Assembly: GCA_001599295.1 (NCBI GenBank)
Contig: BCGN01000009.1
Coordinates: 664,413 to 728,412, forward strand
From: Sporopachydermia quercuum
Lineage: Eukaryota > Ascomycota > Sporopachydermiomycetes > Sporopachydermiales > Sporopachydermiaceae
Length of the DNA: 64,000 nt
Reading direction: 5' to 3'
Each line of letters opens with the position of its first letter. Within the stretch, counting starts at the first letter, position 1. Positions 1 to 11,957 of the stretch are shown here, one piece after another. The position numbers were made by a program, and so were the translations under genes. The notes beneath the pieces are model-generated. The model did no database searches. It saw only the letters and a program-made list of their open reading frames with translations, and was not told the origin of the DNA.

Positions 1-265
1 GCTCCTCCTAGTTCAGTTCCTGAAAGTTCTGCTCCTGCTAGCTCGGCTCCTCCTAGTTCAGTTCCTGGTAGCTCAGCTCCTGCTAGCTCAGCTCCTGTTA
101 GCTCGGCTCCCGCTAGTTCAGTTCCTGAAAGTTCTGCTCCTGTTAGCTCGGCTCCTGTTAGCTCAGCTCCTGTTAGCTCGGCTCCTCCTAGTTCAGTTCC
201 TGCTAGCTCAGCTCCTGTTAGCTCGGCTCCTGCTAGTTCAGTCCCTGCTAGCTCGGCTCCCCAAA
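1..265 (+). repeat. 15-bp minisatellite coding pentapeptide repeats
   Basis: About 17 degenerate 15-bp units, each close to gctcctgctagctca, run in frame and encode S-S-A-P-x or S-S-V-P-x. The array begins before the window. Copy number of such coding minisatellites in yeast wall genes is usually variable between strains. Confidence 0.85.
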
Positions 266-2556
266 TTTCCTTGCCTGCTAGCTCTCATCCTGAATCACCA
301 GCCCCTCAAAGTTCGGTTCCAAGCTCAGCTCCTGAATTTTCACCGCCAATAGCTCCAGTTGTGATTTCATCTTCTGCTCCTCCTCCTTCTAGCTTGGCTC
401 TTTCTAGTTCTGCCCCTGCTGCTCATCCTTCAACTACAATAGCACCACAACTCCCGGAAAGACCTGAGCCTCCTTTTCCTATTTCGAACTCAACCACGCC
501 TCCTTCAAGTGTCTTTGATTCAAGTTCCAGCACACCTATTGCTCCTATTGTTCTCTCGTCAACTGATATTTCCGATTATTTTTCCAGCGGTGTTTCCAAC
601 AGCGAATCTTCTGCTGTTCCTTCTGCTGTTCAGTCCGTTGTGTCAAGCTCACCTGAAGTATNATCTTCCGCGGTTCCAAGCAGACCTGTCAACTCTGCTA
701 GTGGTTCTCCAGGAAGCTTAACAGCACTGAGTGAACTACCAGTTGTTACATCAACGTCAGAATACTATTCTGTCAATTCTGGTACTACTATCACCTACCA
801 AATTACCTATACTTACACTGAAAGCTGTTTTACTAGTTCTAGTTCTAGTACTAGTATTCCTAATGGAGGCACATCTTATGTTACTGATGCTACAACTATT
901 ACCGAAAAGTGTCAACATGGCCCTTGTTCTGAAACACTAGGTTCTACTGTTGATAGTGCTAGTAGTATTATTAGTTCTTCTAATGCAGCTATTATTTCTA
1001 GCTCTAGAACTCCTAGCACCAATCCTAGTACTATTCCTAGCTTTAGTCCTAGTGATGCTCTTCCCAGTAGTGGATCTACAATTCTTCCAAATGTGCCCAG
1101 TTCTTCTGCTTCAAGCACTGAAGAAAGAAGTAGCTCTGCTTCCAGTGTTGTTCCCCCTTCAAGTGCTGTTGCTTCCGGTAGCAGTTCTGATGTTTCCGGT
1201 ACTTCTACTAGTAGTACTTCTAGTGTGCCTATATTCATTCTAGCTTCCACTGTCTCTGCCACTGCCGTTTCCAGTTCTAGTGTTTCTATTCAATCAATTA
1301 TTGATGAGGACGAAGTTGAATACGTTACAGAATATGTTACTGTCACTACAACAATAACCACCAAATGTAAACCAGGCGAATGTGGACATTCTATAAGGAC
1401 AACTACATCAACAGAAACTGAGGCTGAAAGCCAGACTGTTGGCTCTACCATTCTGCCAGTGGAATTGACTTCAGCAAGATCAGCTGTTGTTAGTTCTAGT
1501 AGTATTTCTAGTTCTAGTACTATTCCTATTCCTATTCCTATTCCTGCCAGCTCATTCCCAGGTACCTTAGTCATTAATACTCAACGGTGGAGAAGCAGTA
1601 CTATCACCCCAGAAGAAAGAACATCAACAACGACAGCCGATTGGAGAAACAGTGAGTCGCTATCAACACCTTTAGAAGCAGTAGAAAGTATAAACAGTGT
1701 TGAGACAGAAGAACCGTCCAGATTAATAACAACTGGAAATGAAGAACCTTCCAGCATAATAACAACTGAGAATAGTAGTGGCACAGTTATTTCTACTCCT
1801 ATTCCTGAAGTTCCATCTCCATCTCCTTCGCCACCACCACCATCATCATCATCACCATCATCATCACCATCATCATCACCATCATCATCACCATCATCAT
1901 CACCATCATCATCACCATCACCATCACCAATATTCTCTAGTGATAGTAAGCTTAGCACACCTGATAGTCAGACCAGACACAGCACTCCTGAAGATAAAAC
2001 AGTGCCTTTACCATCTGCTCCAATTGAATCTGAAACAGAAATTCCTTCTGAAGGGCCCCTGGAACCCCTAGAGCCTTCCAATGGTATCACCAGCGATATT
2101 ACTTCTGCTGAAGCTGCACCTGAGCCAACTCAACCTCAACCTCTGCCTGAAGAATCACTATCGACTATTGTCTACACATCCATTCATACATCAGAAACCA
2201 CTGAGTCAATTGCTATTTTAAGCTGTGACGTGGATAGACAAGGAAACACGTTAACCTGTGATTCTTACACTACTTATAGCACTGTTGTCCATGAATCAGA
2301 AACAATCATTACTAGCACTATTACCATATATGCTTCATCACTGCCAACCTTTGCTGCTGAAACAACTCCANAGGCAACTTCAATCCCTGGAACGTCTTCG
2401 ATACCTGAACCAATATTCAATGAAAATATCCCAGACACTACTATAGCTGCTCCACCATCTATCAATACCCTACCTCACTATACTGGATCAGGTGCTAGCA
2501 ATAAGGTGTCAATAATAACAGTGATAATNGGATTGATCGTTTCATTCTTGGTTTAA
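1..2556 (+). CDS. Mucin-like GPI-anchored cell-wall protein (3' part; 5' end outside window)
   Basis: The frame is open from the first base and ends with TAA at 2554-2556, so at least 851 codons are seen and the start lies upstream. Bases 1-265 encode degenerate pentapeptides of the type S-S-A/V-P-x. The middle is Ser/Thr-rich with three short Thr/Val beta-rich modules carrying cysteines (near bases 760-930, 1310-1390 and 2215-2330), including a T-V-T-T-T-I stretch of the kind found in fungal adhesins. A second repeat tract (1838-1932) encodes S-S-S-P units. The last about 20 residues are hydrophobic and preceded by small residues (G-S-G-A-S-N), a typical GPI attachment signal. Family knowledge: such proteins are glucan-linked wall mannoproteins or adhesins (Flo/Hyr-like). 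The exact orthologue is not recognisable. Two Ns lie inside the frame near the C-terminus. Confidence 0.85.
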   Translation, partial: APPSSVPESSAPASSAPPSSVPGSSAPASSAPVSSAPASSVPESSAPVSSAPVSSAPVSSAPPSSVPASSAPVSSAPASSVPASSAPQISLPASSHPESPAPQSSVPSSAPEFSPPIAPVVISSSAPPPSSLALSSSAPAAHPSTTIAPQLPERPEPPFPISNSTTPPSSVFDSSSSTPIAPIVLSSTDISDYFSSGVSNSESSAVPSAVQSVVSSSPEVXSSAVPSRPVNSASGSPGSLTALSELPVVTSTSEYYSVNSGTTITYQITYTYTESCFTSSSSSTSIPNGGTSYVTDATTITEKCQHGPCSETLGSTVDSASSIISSSNAAIISSSRTPSTNPSTIPSFSPSDALPSSGSTILPNVPSSSASSTEERSSSASSVVPPSSAVASGSSSDVSGTSTSSTSSVPIFILASTVSATAVSSSSVSIQSIIDEDEVEYVTEYVTVTTTITTKCKPGECGHSIRTTTSTETEAESQTVGSTILPVELTSARSAVVSSSSISSSSTIPIPIPIPASSFPGTLVINTQRWRSSTITPEERTSTTTADWRNSESLSTPLEAVESINSVETEEPSRLITTGNEEPSSIITTENSSGTVISTPIPEVPSPSPSPPPPSSSSPSSSPSSSPSSSPSSSPSSSPSPSPIFSSDSKLSTPDSQTRHSTPEDKTVPLPSAPIESETEIPSEGPLEPLEPSNGITSDITSAEAAPEPTQPQPLPEESLSTIVYTSIHTSETTESIAILSCDVDRQGNTLTCDSYTTYSTVVHESETIITSTITIYASSLPTFAAETTPXATSIPGTSSIPEPIFNENIPDTTIAAPPSINTLPHYTGSGASNKVSIITVIXGLIVSFLV
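1838..1932 (+). repeat. 12-bp tandem repeat coding Ser-Ser-Ser-Pro
   Basis: Around seven near-perfect copies of catcatcatcac sit inside the wall-protein frame and give S-S-S-P units. In another frame the same DNA reads as poly-histidine, which is only a shadow. Confidence 0.85.
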
Positions 2557-4105
2557 CAAAAACAACTTAACCTGCATTAGATTTTCATTTACTTTAATTC
2601 AATATTATCATTGTTATTGCATTATTGCATTATCCATTCGTTTACTATTCATCTTTTTTTTTCAATTCTTCTATAGAAAGAGCATTCTCAACTATTTCAT
2701 TCATTTAGTTTTTGGGATAACATGACTGAAAATTATAACATATTTCGATGATAATAAGTAGATTCTAGTAGAAACTAGAGATTTTTTGATAGTAAAATGA
2801 TGATTTACTGTGTTTCTTCAATGATAATTGAAGGATTTCAGTGAGAATTGATACAAACCTGATGAAAAACTGAAAGAAAGTGAGGTTCAGCACAGAGATA
2901 AAGTTTTCGCTAATATATGCAAAGAAAATAAATAAATAATACGCTACTGAGTGATCATAAAGGGTATGAGATTTGAAGCAACCGACAATAGTGGAATAAT
3001 ATGCAGAATAGAATGGTGAATCATGCTAAATTTTGTGAGTGTCAAATATAACTTTCTTGGTAATCTGGCTTTTTTATTATAAATCGATGGCCATTATTTC
3101 AAATGGCAGGAACTGACGGTTTAACGAAGAATTAAAGCTGACAATTAAGTTCAGGGGTGAAATTGAAGTTCAATTCAATTTGGAAGATATTCTTGGACCT
3201 GATTATGTAATCAACAACCGAAGATGCATAACGCTTAAGCGAAAGAACTGAATACGACACTCTAGAAGATTTGATTGTTCAGAAATAAGACAACTATGGA
3301 TATAAAAAGTAGTGTCTATTAGAATGTAAACATAATTTAGATATCTCAATTACTAACTATGATTCTTATTCCCATCTGCCAAGCCGTTTCATTACCTCCT
3401 CCGTCCTCTTCTTCTTCACGAATATGATAACCCTGCATACGCATGCATATTTTTTTCTAATATTCCTATCTCTCTCTGCATTATTATCACATAATACCGC
3501 ATAATACCGCATATTCCTTTCCTAGTTCTCGTCTCCATAGCAACATTGCCCCGTTCAGTAACAATTTCCCTTTCCGTCGTCTCATAAACACTCTCATTCC
3601 ACAAATTCATAACCTTTTTTTGGTCCCATGCTACAAAATCATATCGCATCTCCTTCAGCTTTCTAGCTCCATTGCTATCACACTTATACTTAGTACTATT
3701 ATTCCTTTTACTTTCACCAATTCTTTCAATTGCTGCTTGTTTTCTACATTTTAGAACGCGATAAACAGGTAAAGAAGCTGAAGACAAAGCTGATCACGGT
3801 TTTCTCACGTTTGCACTGCGGAATCAACTTGAGAGCTGATCCACCTGTAGCCACACCTACTGCCATAACTTACACACCATTTATACCATATATATACAAC
3901 ATAATCTGCTATTATCAACGATTTTTTGCTTTAGAATTCAAATCGACTGACAAATTTTGCTCCTGAGGCTTCAAATCAACGGCCTCAAGTAAACAGGCTA
4001 CTGTAAAACGCGTCATAAGTTTCTATCTATTGACCATCAACTAATTGAGGTTATACCTTCTAATTACCTTTAGTCTACAACTCCTGTAGCCTTAGAGCCA
4101 GGAAA
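2557..4105. other. Intergenic, promoter side of IQG1
   Basis: 1.55 kb of AT-rich DNA between the wall-protein stop and the IQG1 start. A 123-codon minus-strand frame (3416-3787) begins with TTG and has no recognisable domain, so I do not call it. Possible cell-cycle sites lie near 3989-4013. Confidence 0.6.
3989..4013 (+). promoter_or_regulatory. Candidate forkhead (GTAAACA) and MCB (ACGCGT) sites upstream of IQG1
   Basis: GTAAACA at 3989-3995 matches the yeast forkhead core and ACGCGT at 4008-4013 matches the MBF box. Both lie about 95-115 bp before the IQG1 ATG. Cell-cycle control would suit a cytokinesis gene, but this is inference from short motifs. Confidence 0.35.
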
Positions 4106-7100
4106 ATGTCCNTCGAAGCTATTTCGCCTTCTAGAAAGAAGAATCATGAAAGTCTAGTAAGGAGCGATTCTACAGCATCGCCAACCTCGAAACCAACCTC
4201 GAAACCTCAGCCGAATACTCCTACCAGCCCCAGGAAAATTACCGCTAGATATATAGAGAATTTAAGCAAGGACTTCTCTGCTAGTGAGCTAGCATCGCCT
4301 CTTATTTTGACACCATCGCCTTCTAGAAGATTGAATACCAATGGGAAGCTTAACAATATAACCAACAAAAATGCATCTGGAGGTATAATATCAGGATTGG
4401 GTCAATTGAATAGAGACACGAACTTTTCAACTGGCAGTTTGAATAGTAAAACACGTCTGAAGTTCACTTTGCCTGGAGATGATGAAAATGTGATTGAACA
4501 TCAGGAAAGGCAACCAGGGAGTCTCATTGCAAGAGCCAAAAGCAATCAGAGTATCAATAGTATAAAAACTAGATCGACAAGACCCAGTGCTAGTCCTATA
4601 AGCCCTATAACACCTGTAAGTCCTATTAGAAAGAAAAATAGCAACTACAAGGAGAACAATGAGTCTGATACGCCTGAATGGGTTAGAAAGCATCTAGAGA
4701 ACCGAGCAATCTCACCCTTAAAGCCCAAAAGGGATTCAAATAGCACTGGTAGCACTGCTAGTACTGCTCCCACTGCTCCTACTACCTCTAACACTACTCT
4801 TACTACTGTTTCATCACCTTCATCACCTTCCTCCAGCGAAAACATTCACGGTTTGAGCCTCAAAGGAAGAAAAAGGCTTCTGGTCAATAACAACGGCCCA
4901 GAAAACATCCTAGGGACTTATATCGACCAGAAAAGACATGATCTCCAAGCCTATGAATATCTTTGCCGTGTAGGAGAAGCAAAAGAGTGGATAGAATCTT
5001 GCATTAATGAGAAAATCCCGTCGGTAGTTGAACTTGAAGATAGCCTCGGGAACGGGATCATATTAGCTAAACTAACCCGGAAGTTTGCTCCGCATCTGGT
5101 TAAAAAGATATATGACTCCACCAGGCATAAGTATTTCCATTCTGAGAATATCAATTACTTTTTCAGCTTCTTAGACGAGATTGGAATGCCCGATTTGTTC
5201 AGATTTGAGCTAACCGATTTGTATGATAAGAAGAATATCCCCAAGGTTATATTTTGTATCCATGCGTTGAGTTTTATATTAGCTGGAGATGATTTGGCGC
5301 CTGAGATGGGAGATTTGGTGGGGAAGTTGGAGTTTTCTGCGGAGGAGTTGGAGAAGAAGCAGCGGGACTTAGAAGGGCGTAACCAGCCAAAGCTGGATTA
5401 CGGTAAGGCAAGTGGGGCCAGTAGGGCCAGTGAAGCGATTGAGGCCAGTGGGGAACCGGAACTAGAACCACCTTTTGAGTATAATAAACGGGAGACTGTG
5501 GAACCTTGTTCTAACGACAAAGCCTTGTTTTGCTCTTCAACGGAAGACGAAAGTAGCCTCAAATTAGCAGAAAGAACACTTGCCGAAGCCGGCATTAATC
5601 CTCTAACTGCTCAAACCATTCCCACAGTTCTAGACACCTCCACTTGCTTACCATCTTCTCCCAAGATGAATCTCGCTAAAGAACTCCTAGCCGCCACAGA
5701 CTCCATCGTCGCTTTCCAAGGGGTCGCAGCAGGTGCAATCCTTCGTACAGACGTCCGTGTACTGCACCGAATCCTCCAAAAAAATGCTGCGCAGGTCAGC
5801 ATCATCCAAGCCGTTGCCAGAAAAAATGCCGTTACCGCTAGAATCATCTCTATCCGGAATACCCTGTGTGCAGAAATTCCTGCCATTACCAGACTTCAGG
5901 CTTGCTGCAGAAAAGCTCACACACAGAATTCTATTCGCGAAAAGCTGCTAGGGGCCGCAGAAGCTGTGCCAACTGTAGTGCGCTTCCAAGCAGCCGTTCG
6001 TGCTCTCCGTACCAGAAATCGCATTGTCGAGACCACCAGCCAACTAGAACTGCATGGAGCAGCCATCGTAGAGCTCCAGGCTGCCTGGAGAGCGTCCTGG
6101 TACAGGAAAATAAACGCCAGGTCTGTCACGGCCTTCCAGAGCTCCCACGAGCCTCTCACACAGCTTCAAACGGTCATCCGGGGTAACGCTCTCCGCACAC
6201 AGCTTGCAATAGAGAAATCCCGTTTGCAAGAACATTCTGAAATCCTCACAGAGCTTCAAACCATCGTCCGGGGAGGTCTGGCCCGCAACAAGCTCAACTA
6301 TCTCCTCGACTACATAGAATACTTCGAGGGAAACACATACGTCCTGCAGACGATCTGTAGGGGATACCTAACCCGCAGACGATTGGAAGCTTTCCAGAAC
6401 CCCTTAAAGTTCAAGACGGCCATCCGGCGCTCTGCTGTACAGCTCCAGAGCATCGCACGAGGCTCCCTCACCCGGGAGGCCTACTACGGCTTCCTTCACG
6501 AGCTCTCGCAAACAAAACCTTACGTGGAACNGCTCCAGGCTTGTGCCAAGGGTTACCTCGTCCGCCGGCAGAATACAGAGCGCATGCAATGGTTTGTGGC
6601 TCACACAGACCAAATAATCCTCCTCCAGAGCTATTTCCGCCGCAAAACGCAAGGCGATGCCTACAGAATATTCATCTCCCGGGCCAATCCTCCGTTCAAG
6701 ACCGTGAAGCAGTTTGCCCCTTTGCTGGACGACACCCAGATCGACCTTGCCGAGGAACTGAAGCTAGAACAGAAAAGAACCACCGTGAGCGAGAGTATCA
6801 AACGGATAAACCAACTGGAACAGTTCACGGGGGAACTGGACTTGAAAATAGCCCTTCTGAGCCGGAATAGAATCCCATTTGACGAGCTGAAGCTCCTGCA
6901 GTACCAATTGCACAGCGAGAACCAAGCAACCGTTTCGGCTGCAGGAAGAACAGCAGCCAGTGCGGATATCGCCATGGGAGTTCCTATGGCTACCGTGCGG
7001 AACGGCGGCCTGGATATTAATAGTTNAAGCAAGGACACCGTGCGCCGGATAGAGCTTCTGCAAGGGCTTTTCTATATTCTTCAAACGCAGCCAGGATACC

Positions 7101-10100
7101 TTGCCCGGCTCTTTGAACGATTCATGGTCCGCCCGGGGGTCAGTGAGAAAGATTTGCGCGCCCTGGAAAGTGTTGTAATGGAAATATTTGACCGTCCGGG
7201 GGGAGGAAATATCAATATCAGCAGTAGCAGCAGAAGCAGCAATAGTAGCGGCAACAGCAACAGAAATAGAAACAGCAATTATACCCTAATACTGGCCCAG
7301 CTGCCGTTTGAGCAGCGTCGCCAGGAGTTCTTTTTCCTGAACCTGCTTGCCGCATGCATAGACCACGAAATTGCCCATATCAGCAACCAAAACCTTTTTT
7401 CCAGCACCGACATGGTCTGGAAACGTCTGTTCAAGACATTCAACAGCCATGCCAGCAAAAAGAAGACCCTGCGGGCGCTTCTGGGACCAACCATTGCAAT
7501 GGCAAACAGCATTCCAAACCTCGACCTTGAGAGCAACCCTATTGCAATCTATCACCAGCTCCTGCAACAGCAGCATCACCAACAGTACCAGAACATGCCC
7601 GTGATACAGGATATTACGGTAGAGGAAGCAATTCAGCTGCCAGAGGTCCGTGCGAGGTTCGTACTCAATCTCCAAAGGCTTCGGGAACTTGCAACGGAAT
7701 TCCTCAAGGACATTGAAGCCTCCGTGGAGAGAATCCCCTACTATGTGCGCTACGCGGTCAAACGGACGTATCANGCGTCCGTGCGGGAGAATCCCAGCTC
7801 CAGCGAGCGGAGACACGTATCTGCAGCGCTGGGCCTACTGTTCAATCAGTACTTCAGCTTGATTATGCTGAATTGCGAGGAGTACGGCATTGACGTGGTG
7901 GGCGATGCGCCAGAAGATTCATCTGACGGACCGAGCGACAACCTCGCGAGCTCTGTTGCCGATATCGACTATTTGGCGGCGAGAAACCAGCAGAACCTCG
8001 CCGAAATCAATAAAACCCTGTGCCAGATTGCCTCCATGCGGCCTTTCGCAAGCTCCAACGTCTACCTTCAGCCATTGAACGATTTCGTCATGAACTGCAA
8101 CAAGCAGATGAAAACCCTGTTTAAAGCTGTCACCGCCATCGACAGTATTGAAAAAGTATACGATATGAGCATCTACGATGATTTGGTATCTTCTACAAAG
8201 CCAGTGCTATACCTGCGGACTGGTGATGTTATTAGAATGTATAATTGGGTAGACAGGGAACTGGAAGGCATCTGCAACAGCAATAATAGCAGCAATAGCA
8301 GCAATAGCATTGATGGAACCACAACTGTTAACGTTAATGGTAATTCTGCCTCTGCCTCTGCTACTGCTAATCCTAACGACAGTTTATACGAAGTGATGAC
8401 AGCATTGAGAAACATTCCAAACAGCTGTAAGCACTTCTCGGAGTTGGCAAACTACTCGGAGATCAAACTGCAGCTCAACTCGGCTTATTGCCGCATCGAC
8501 GACCCCGAAATGGAGTTCAACACCATCATGATGGAAACCAAACGCTGTTTAGTCTATTTGATGAGAGTAGAACACGAAAGGACCACTGTAGACGAGCTGC
8601 TACTGGGGACTATTGAGGATAAGCATGAAGAGCGGTTTCAAAGGATTGTCGATGCAGAAAGAAACAGAAGTGGGAATTTTAGTGGAAATAGTGGAAATAC
8701 CACTGGGATGGACTATTTATTACGGTATGTTTTGTTTGTTTTAACAGGAAAGAAGGAGAAGGAAGGAAAAGAGAAAGTGAAAGTGAATTGTAATGCTGTA
8801 ACAGCCGAATTCAGCTGGATCACTGGAAATTCTGTTTTGATGTCAAGCACGTTTAGGATTTGTGGTGTGTGGTGTGTGATTTGTGATTATTCTAGTTGCT
8901 TGTTGGTTTGTTTGGTTTGTTTGCTTGCTATTTGCTTGTTTGTTTACCATTTGGTGCAATTCATAAACAATGCAGAATAACAAAGATCGAGCCAAATAAA
9001 TCAATTCAGCGAAACAAATGACGGAATTTATTCTCATTTATTTTCATAAATCCACCAAATGACCTGTAATGCCTTGAACTGCAATTATCATCACAAGCAG
9101 ATTAATTTATGTTTTATATTGTTTTATGTGATGCTACGTTGTTCATCTTTATCTTTATTTTCTTGTTATTGATAGTTGAAGTTAGCGCAATTATTGATAT
9201 TCTATTGCTACATCAATTGACTGCTGCAGAATTCAAACATTGATAGTGAAGGATGTTTGGATGATGTTTTATGATATGGTAGTATGAACGATGATTGATT
9301 GTCTTTACCATGAAATCAGTATAGCTCAGTACGATTAATTGTTATTATGGTGCTTTTGCCGTGGCGAATACGAATAGAAGAGAAGGCTGCTGAGAATAGC
9401 AACATTTTGCTCTCTAGTAGTCGTTGATGAGTTGTTTAATCGTTTATTCGTTTGCCGATTGAACTATCATCAGTTTAACGAAAACCAGTTATTTACACTG
9501 CCAGTGCAGTACCGGAAGGAATAGCTGCCATTGAGTGCTGTATTGTTCACTTATAAGGGAAAATCGATACCAATGATTGGGTTAGTAATCGTGATCGTGT
9601 GCTATGGGTATAGCAGTTATTTGATAAGCTATTATGTTACCGCTATTGTGCTATTCCTATGAGAGTTATTCATATCCTACTATAGTCATTCCTATCGTTC
9701 TATCAATTTTTGCATTCCTAGCACATCTATTCCTTCTATACATCTATTAGGGCAACAATCAACTAGCAGTCAATGCTTTCAACCGCTTCTACTATCTCCT
9801 TCACTCACTCTTCCGTTCTCCTTCATTCGCTTCTTCCGCTCCCTCCTCCTCCTCTACCAAATCCCTTACTAACAACGAGCAGACTATCCTACAGAGAAAT
9901 CAAACAACTAACTATCGAACGAATCCTTCTACTTGAATCCAACAACAAAATCACCCGCAACGACGGATTCCAGCAGCTCATCAACTCAATCGCCTCCGAC
10001 ATCAAAACTAAACACGACAAACGCCTCGCAAGACAGAAACAACTGGAAATTGTGGAGGAAACTATCGAGTCTCTTACCAGGAAAGAAACGTATTTAAGAG

Positions 10101-10573
10101 ACCGCTTGAAAGCTTACAACGAATACATTGAACAAAGCCTCACCGAGCTCCAAAACAAAGCCGTTGATAAAAGAAAGAAGAAACCAGTGTTCCCATTCAC
10201 CCGGCAGTATTTCCATTTAAGAGCTCTACAGAAAGCAGGCAGAGTGCCAAAATTCGGCTCGTTCAAATACTCAGCTAACCAGCTAAGAGATAAAGGTATA
10301 CTGGTGGACGTTACTACGGGGATTGAAGTAAGTGACTATGCATCGTTGAACAAGATGAAGTTTTCCATTGCCAGCGACAAAGTGGGCGAGTTTATTGTCA
10401 ATGCTTATAATGGGTCAGTTTTAATCCCTGGAGGGTGCATGAAGCTTTCCCTGGATGAGCTTTTGAACTGCCAGTATGAGGGGAAAGCCTGGTTTGACTG
10501 TTTTGACGGGCGAGTGAAGTTTGACACCAATGCATTGTTATCGTTTATCTTCCGCAAGTTTTACCGTGATTGA
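4106..10573 (+). CDS. IQG1: IQGAP-family cytokinesis scaffold Iqg1, two exons
   Basis: Exons 4106-8724 and 9883-10573 join in phase to 1769 residues (5310 nt). Iqg1/Cyk1 recruits actin to the contractile ring and binds calmodulin-like light chains. Visible order: Ser-rich N-terminus with many S/T-P sites; calponin-homology domain at about residues 277-395; a long array of IQ-like repeats (about 545-860); coiled coil; RasGAP-related domain (about 970-1300); RasGAP C-terminal (RGCT) domain from about 1540 to the end. The first exon alone runs on to 8980 into a Cys/Leu/Val-rich tail that looks like translated intron, whereas a separate frame at 9773-10573 carries the missing RGCT domain ending F-R-K-F-Y-R-D. 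The donor is GTATGT (8725), the branch TACTAAC (9867-9873) and the acceptor CAG (9882). Four Ns lie in the coding sequence. The start is the first ATG of the frame. Confidence 0.93.
8725..9882 (+). other. IQG1: IQG1 intron, 1158 nt
   Basis: It begins GTATGT and ends with TACTAAC (9867-9873) followed by two usable acceptors, CAG at 9880-9882 and ACAG at 9891-9894. Both keep frame and differ by four residues (L-S-Y-R kept or lost). Alignment from memory with the IQGAP RGCT start favours the first. I searched the intron by eye for C/D snoRNA boxes and saw none that were complete. Confidence 0.85.
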
Positions 10574-11957
10574 TAGGAATACATTTATGGGTGCAAATAT
10601 GAAGGGTTTCGCTGTTAGTACCCAAAGAATGACAAATGGGAGTATTTAGAAGAGGAGGCTTGTGTGTTTATACTATATGCTATAATGGCATGTAGTGATG
10701 ATACAGTTGTAGATGATGCCACAAGCACAGATAGCTACTGCTTATGTTGATGTTCATATTGAAGCCTTTTCGTGCGATTTGGTATAAATTGTATTGCTAA
10801 GTTCATTAAAAAGATATGAATTTACTAGCAGGTTCCAAATCTACAAATAAACGAGCATCCTAGTATNAAATATGAATTTTTACATATGGAAGAACCATAT
10901 ACTATACGGGAACCGTTATAAATGGCACATCAATGGGATAGAACTATCATAACAAATAGGTATTAGAAGTATGTGACGGTTCCTGATAGAGAGAGAGATG
11001 ACTTAGAGATATAGCATGGGAGTAGAAAGTTTGTTCTGCAATAATAGCAGTTAAAATGGAAGCCAAACTAGTTTTTAAATTCCGACCTTTTGATATAACA
11101 AAAGCAATGATATTCACTCCTTTTGCAAGTTTATGCGTTCATTAGTAGCAGTTAAAATCCAAGCATTTCCGTTATCTAGCACGACTGGAGATGCTCTTTC
11201 TATTTAATATTCTAAATTATCAACTGATGGTAGGTGGTGGTACTACTATCTACTGTTTGCAATCTACACTATGTTATATTTTCTCTATATATCTGAATCA
11301 ATTGTATTCCAATTTCCCTTCACATTCAAATAACTGAATATAACATCATATTATGGCAAGTACCTGATACTGTTAGATATTAAAATGACTAGGAATAGGA
11401 TTGGAGGAAATATCTCTAGAGTATGTATTGCTATCTTTATTATTTACTACATGTATTGTCACGATACTACTACATTTGACAGCATGGCTTGTAGTGTCGA
11501 TAGATAGATATTATCATATTAATAACTGGACGTACGAATACTCCATTAGTAATTGTGGGTATATTCCATTATCATCGCAGATTCATCCTAATAATCGTAG
11601 TTGTATCCCTTCAATATAACAAGGAAGCAAATGCTTTATCCTACCAGTTAGCAACTAGCAACTAGCAATTGGAATTGGAATTGGAATTGGCAGTTCTTCC
11701 TATTGTCTCTTAGAGTTATCTGACAATGCGTCTTATCTCCTAAGCATCATTTACTATCTTATTCTACTATCTTTTCCGCTTCAGATGGAATTAAATTATA
11801 TTAAATTATATTGATTTTATATCAATTCATAAAGTACGAATTACATCCTGTGGTCATAATATTTTATGTTATCAAATGCAAATAATCTGTTGACTGAAGG
11901 TTCCAGATGATTGGATCGAATCAAGCCTGAGAAAACGATTGGCTCAGCTTTTATTGC
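10574..11957. other. Intergenic, nothing recognised
   Basis: This 1.4 kb AT-rich spacer lies between two convergent genes. It contains a short tandem run of ATTGGA-like units at about 11668-11690. A 72-codon frame at 11401 starts with TTG and is not supported. Confidence 0.6.

Noticed and set aside
1778-2071. Frame with a run of more than 30 histidines
   Set aside because: It is a shifted reading of the CATCAT repeat inside the wall-protein gene, whose own frame is open and makes S-S-S-P repeats.
3416-3787. 123-codon minus-strand frame
   Set aside because: Starts with TTG, no recognisable domain, lies in the IQG1 upstream region.
5274-7816. Many long minus-strand and shifted frames inside IQG1
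   Set aside because: Shadows caused by the GC-richer coding part; IQG1 domains are unambiguous on the plus strand.
8731-8980. C-terminal tail of the unspliced IQG1 frame with hydrophobic Cys/Leu/Val stretch
   Set aside because: It is translated intron: it follows a GTATGT donor and the true RGCT end is found downstream in phase.
9241-9500. Possible C/D snoRNA in the IQG1 intron (GATGATG, TTGATGA strings)
   Set aside because: No proper D box or terminal stem at a workable distance.
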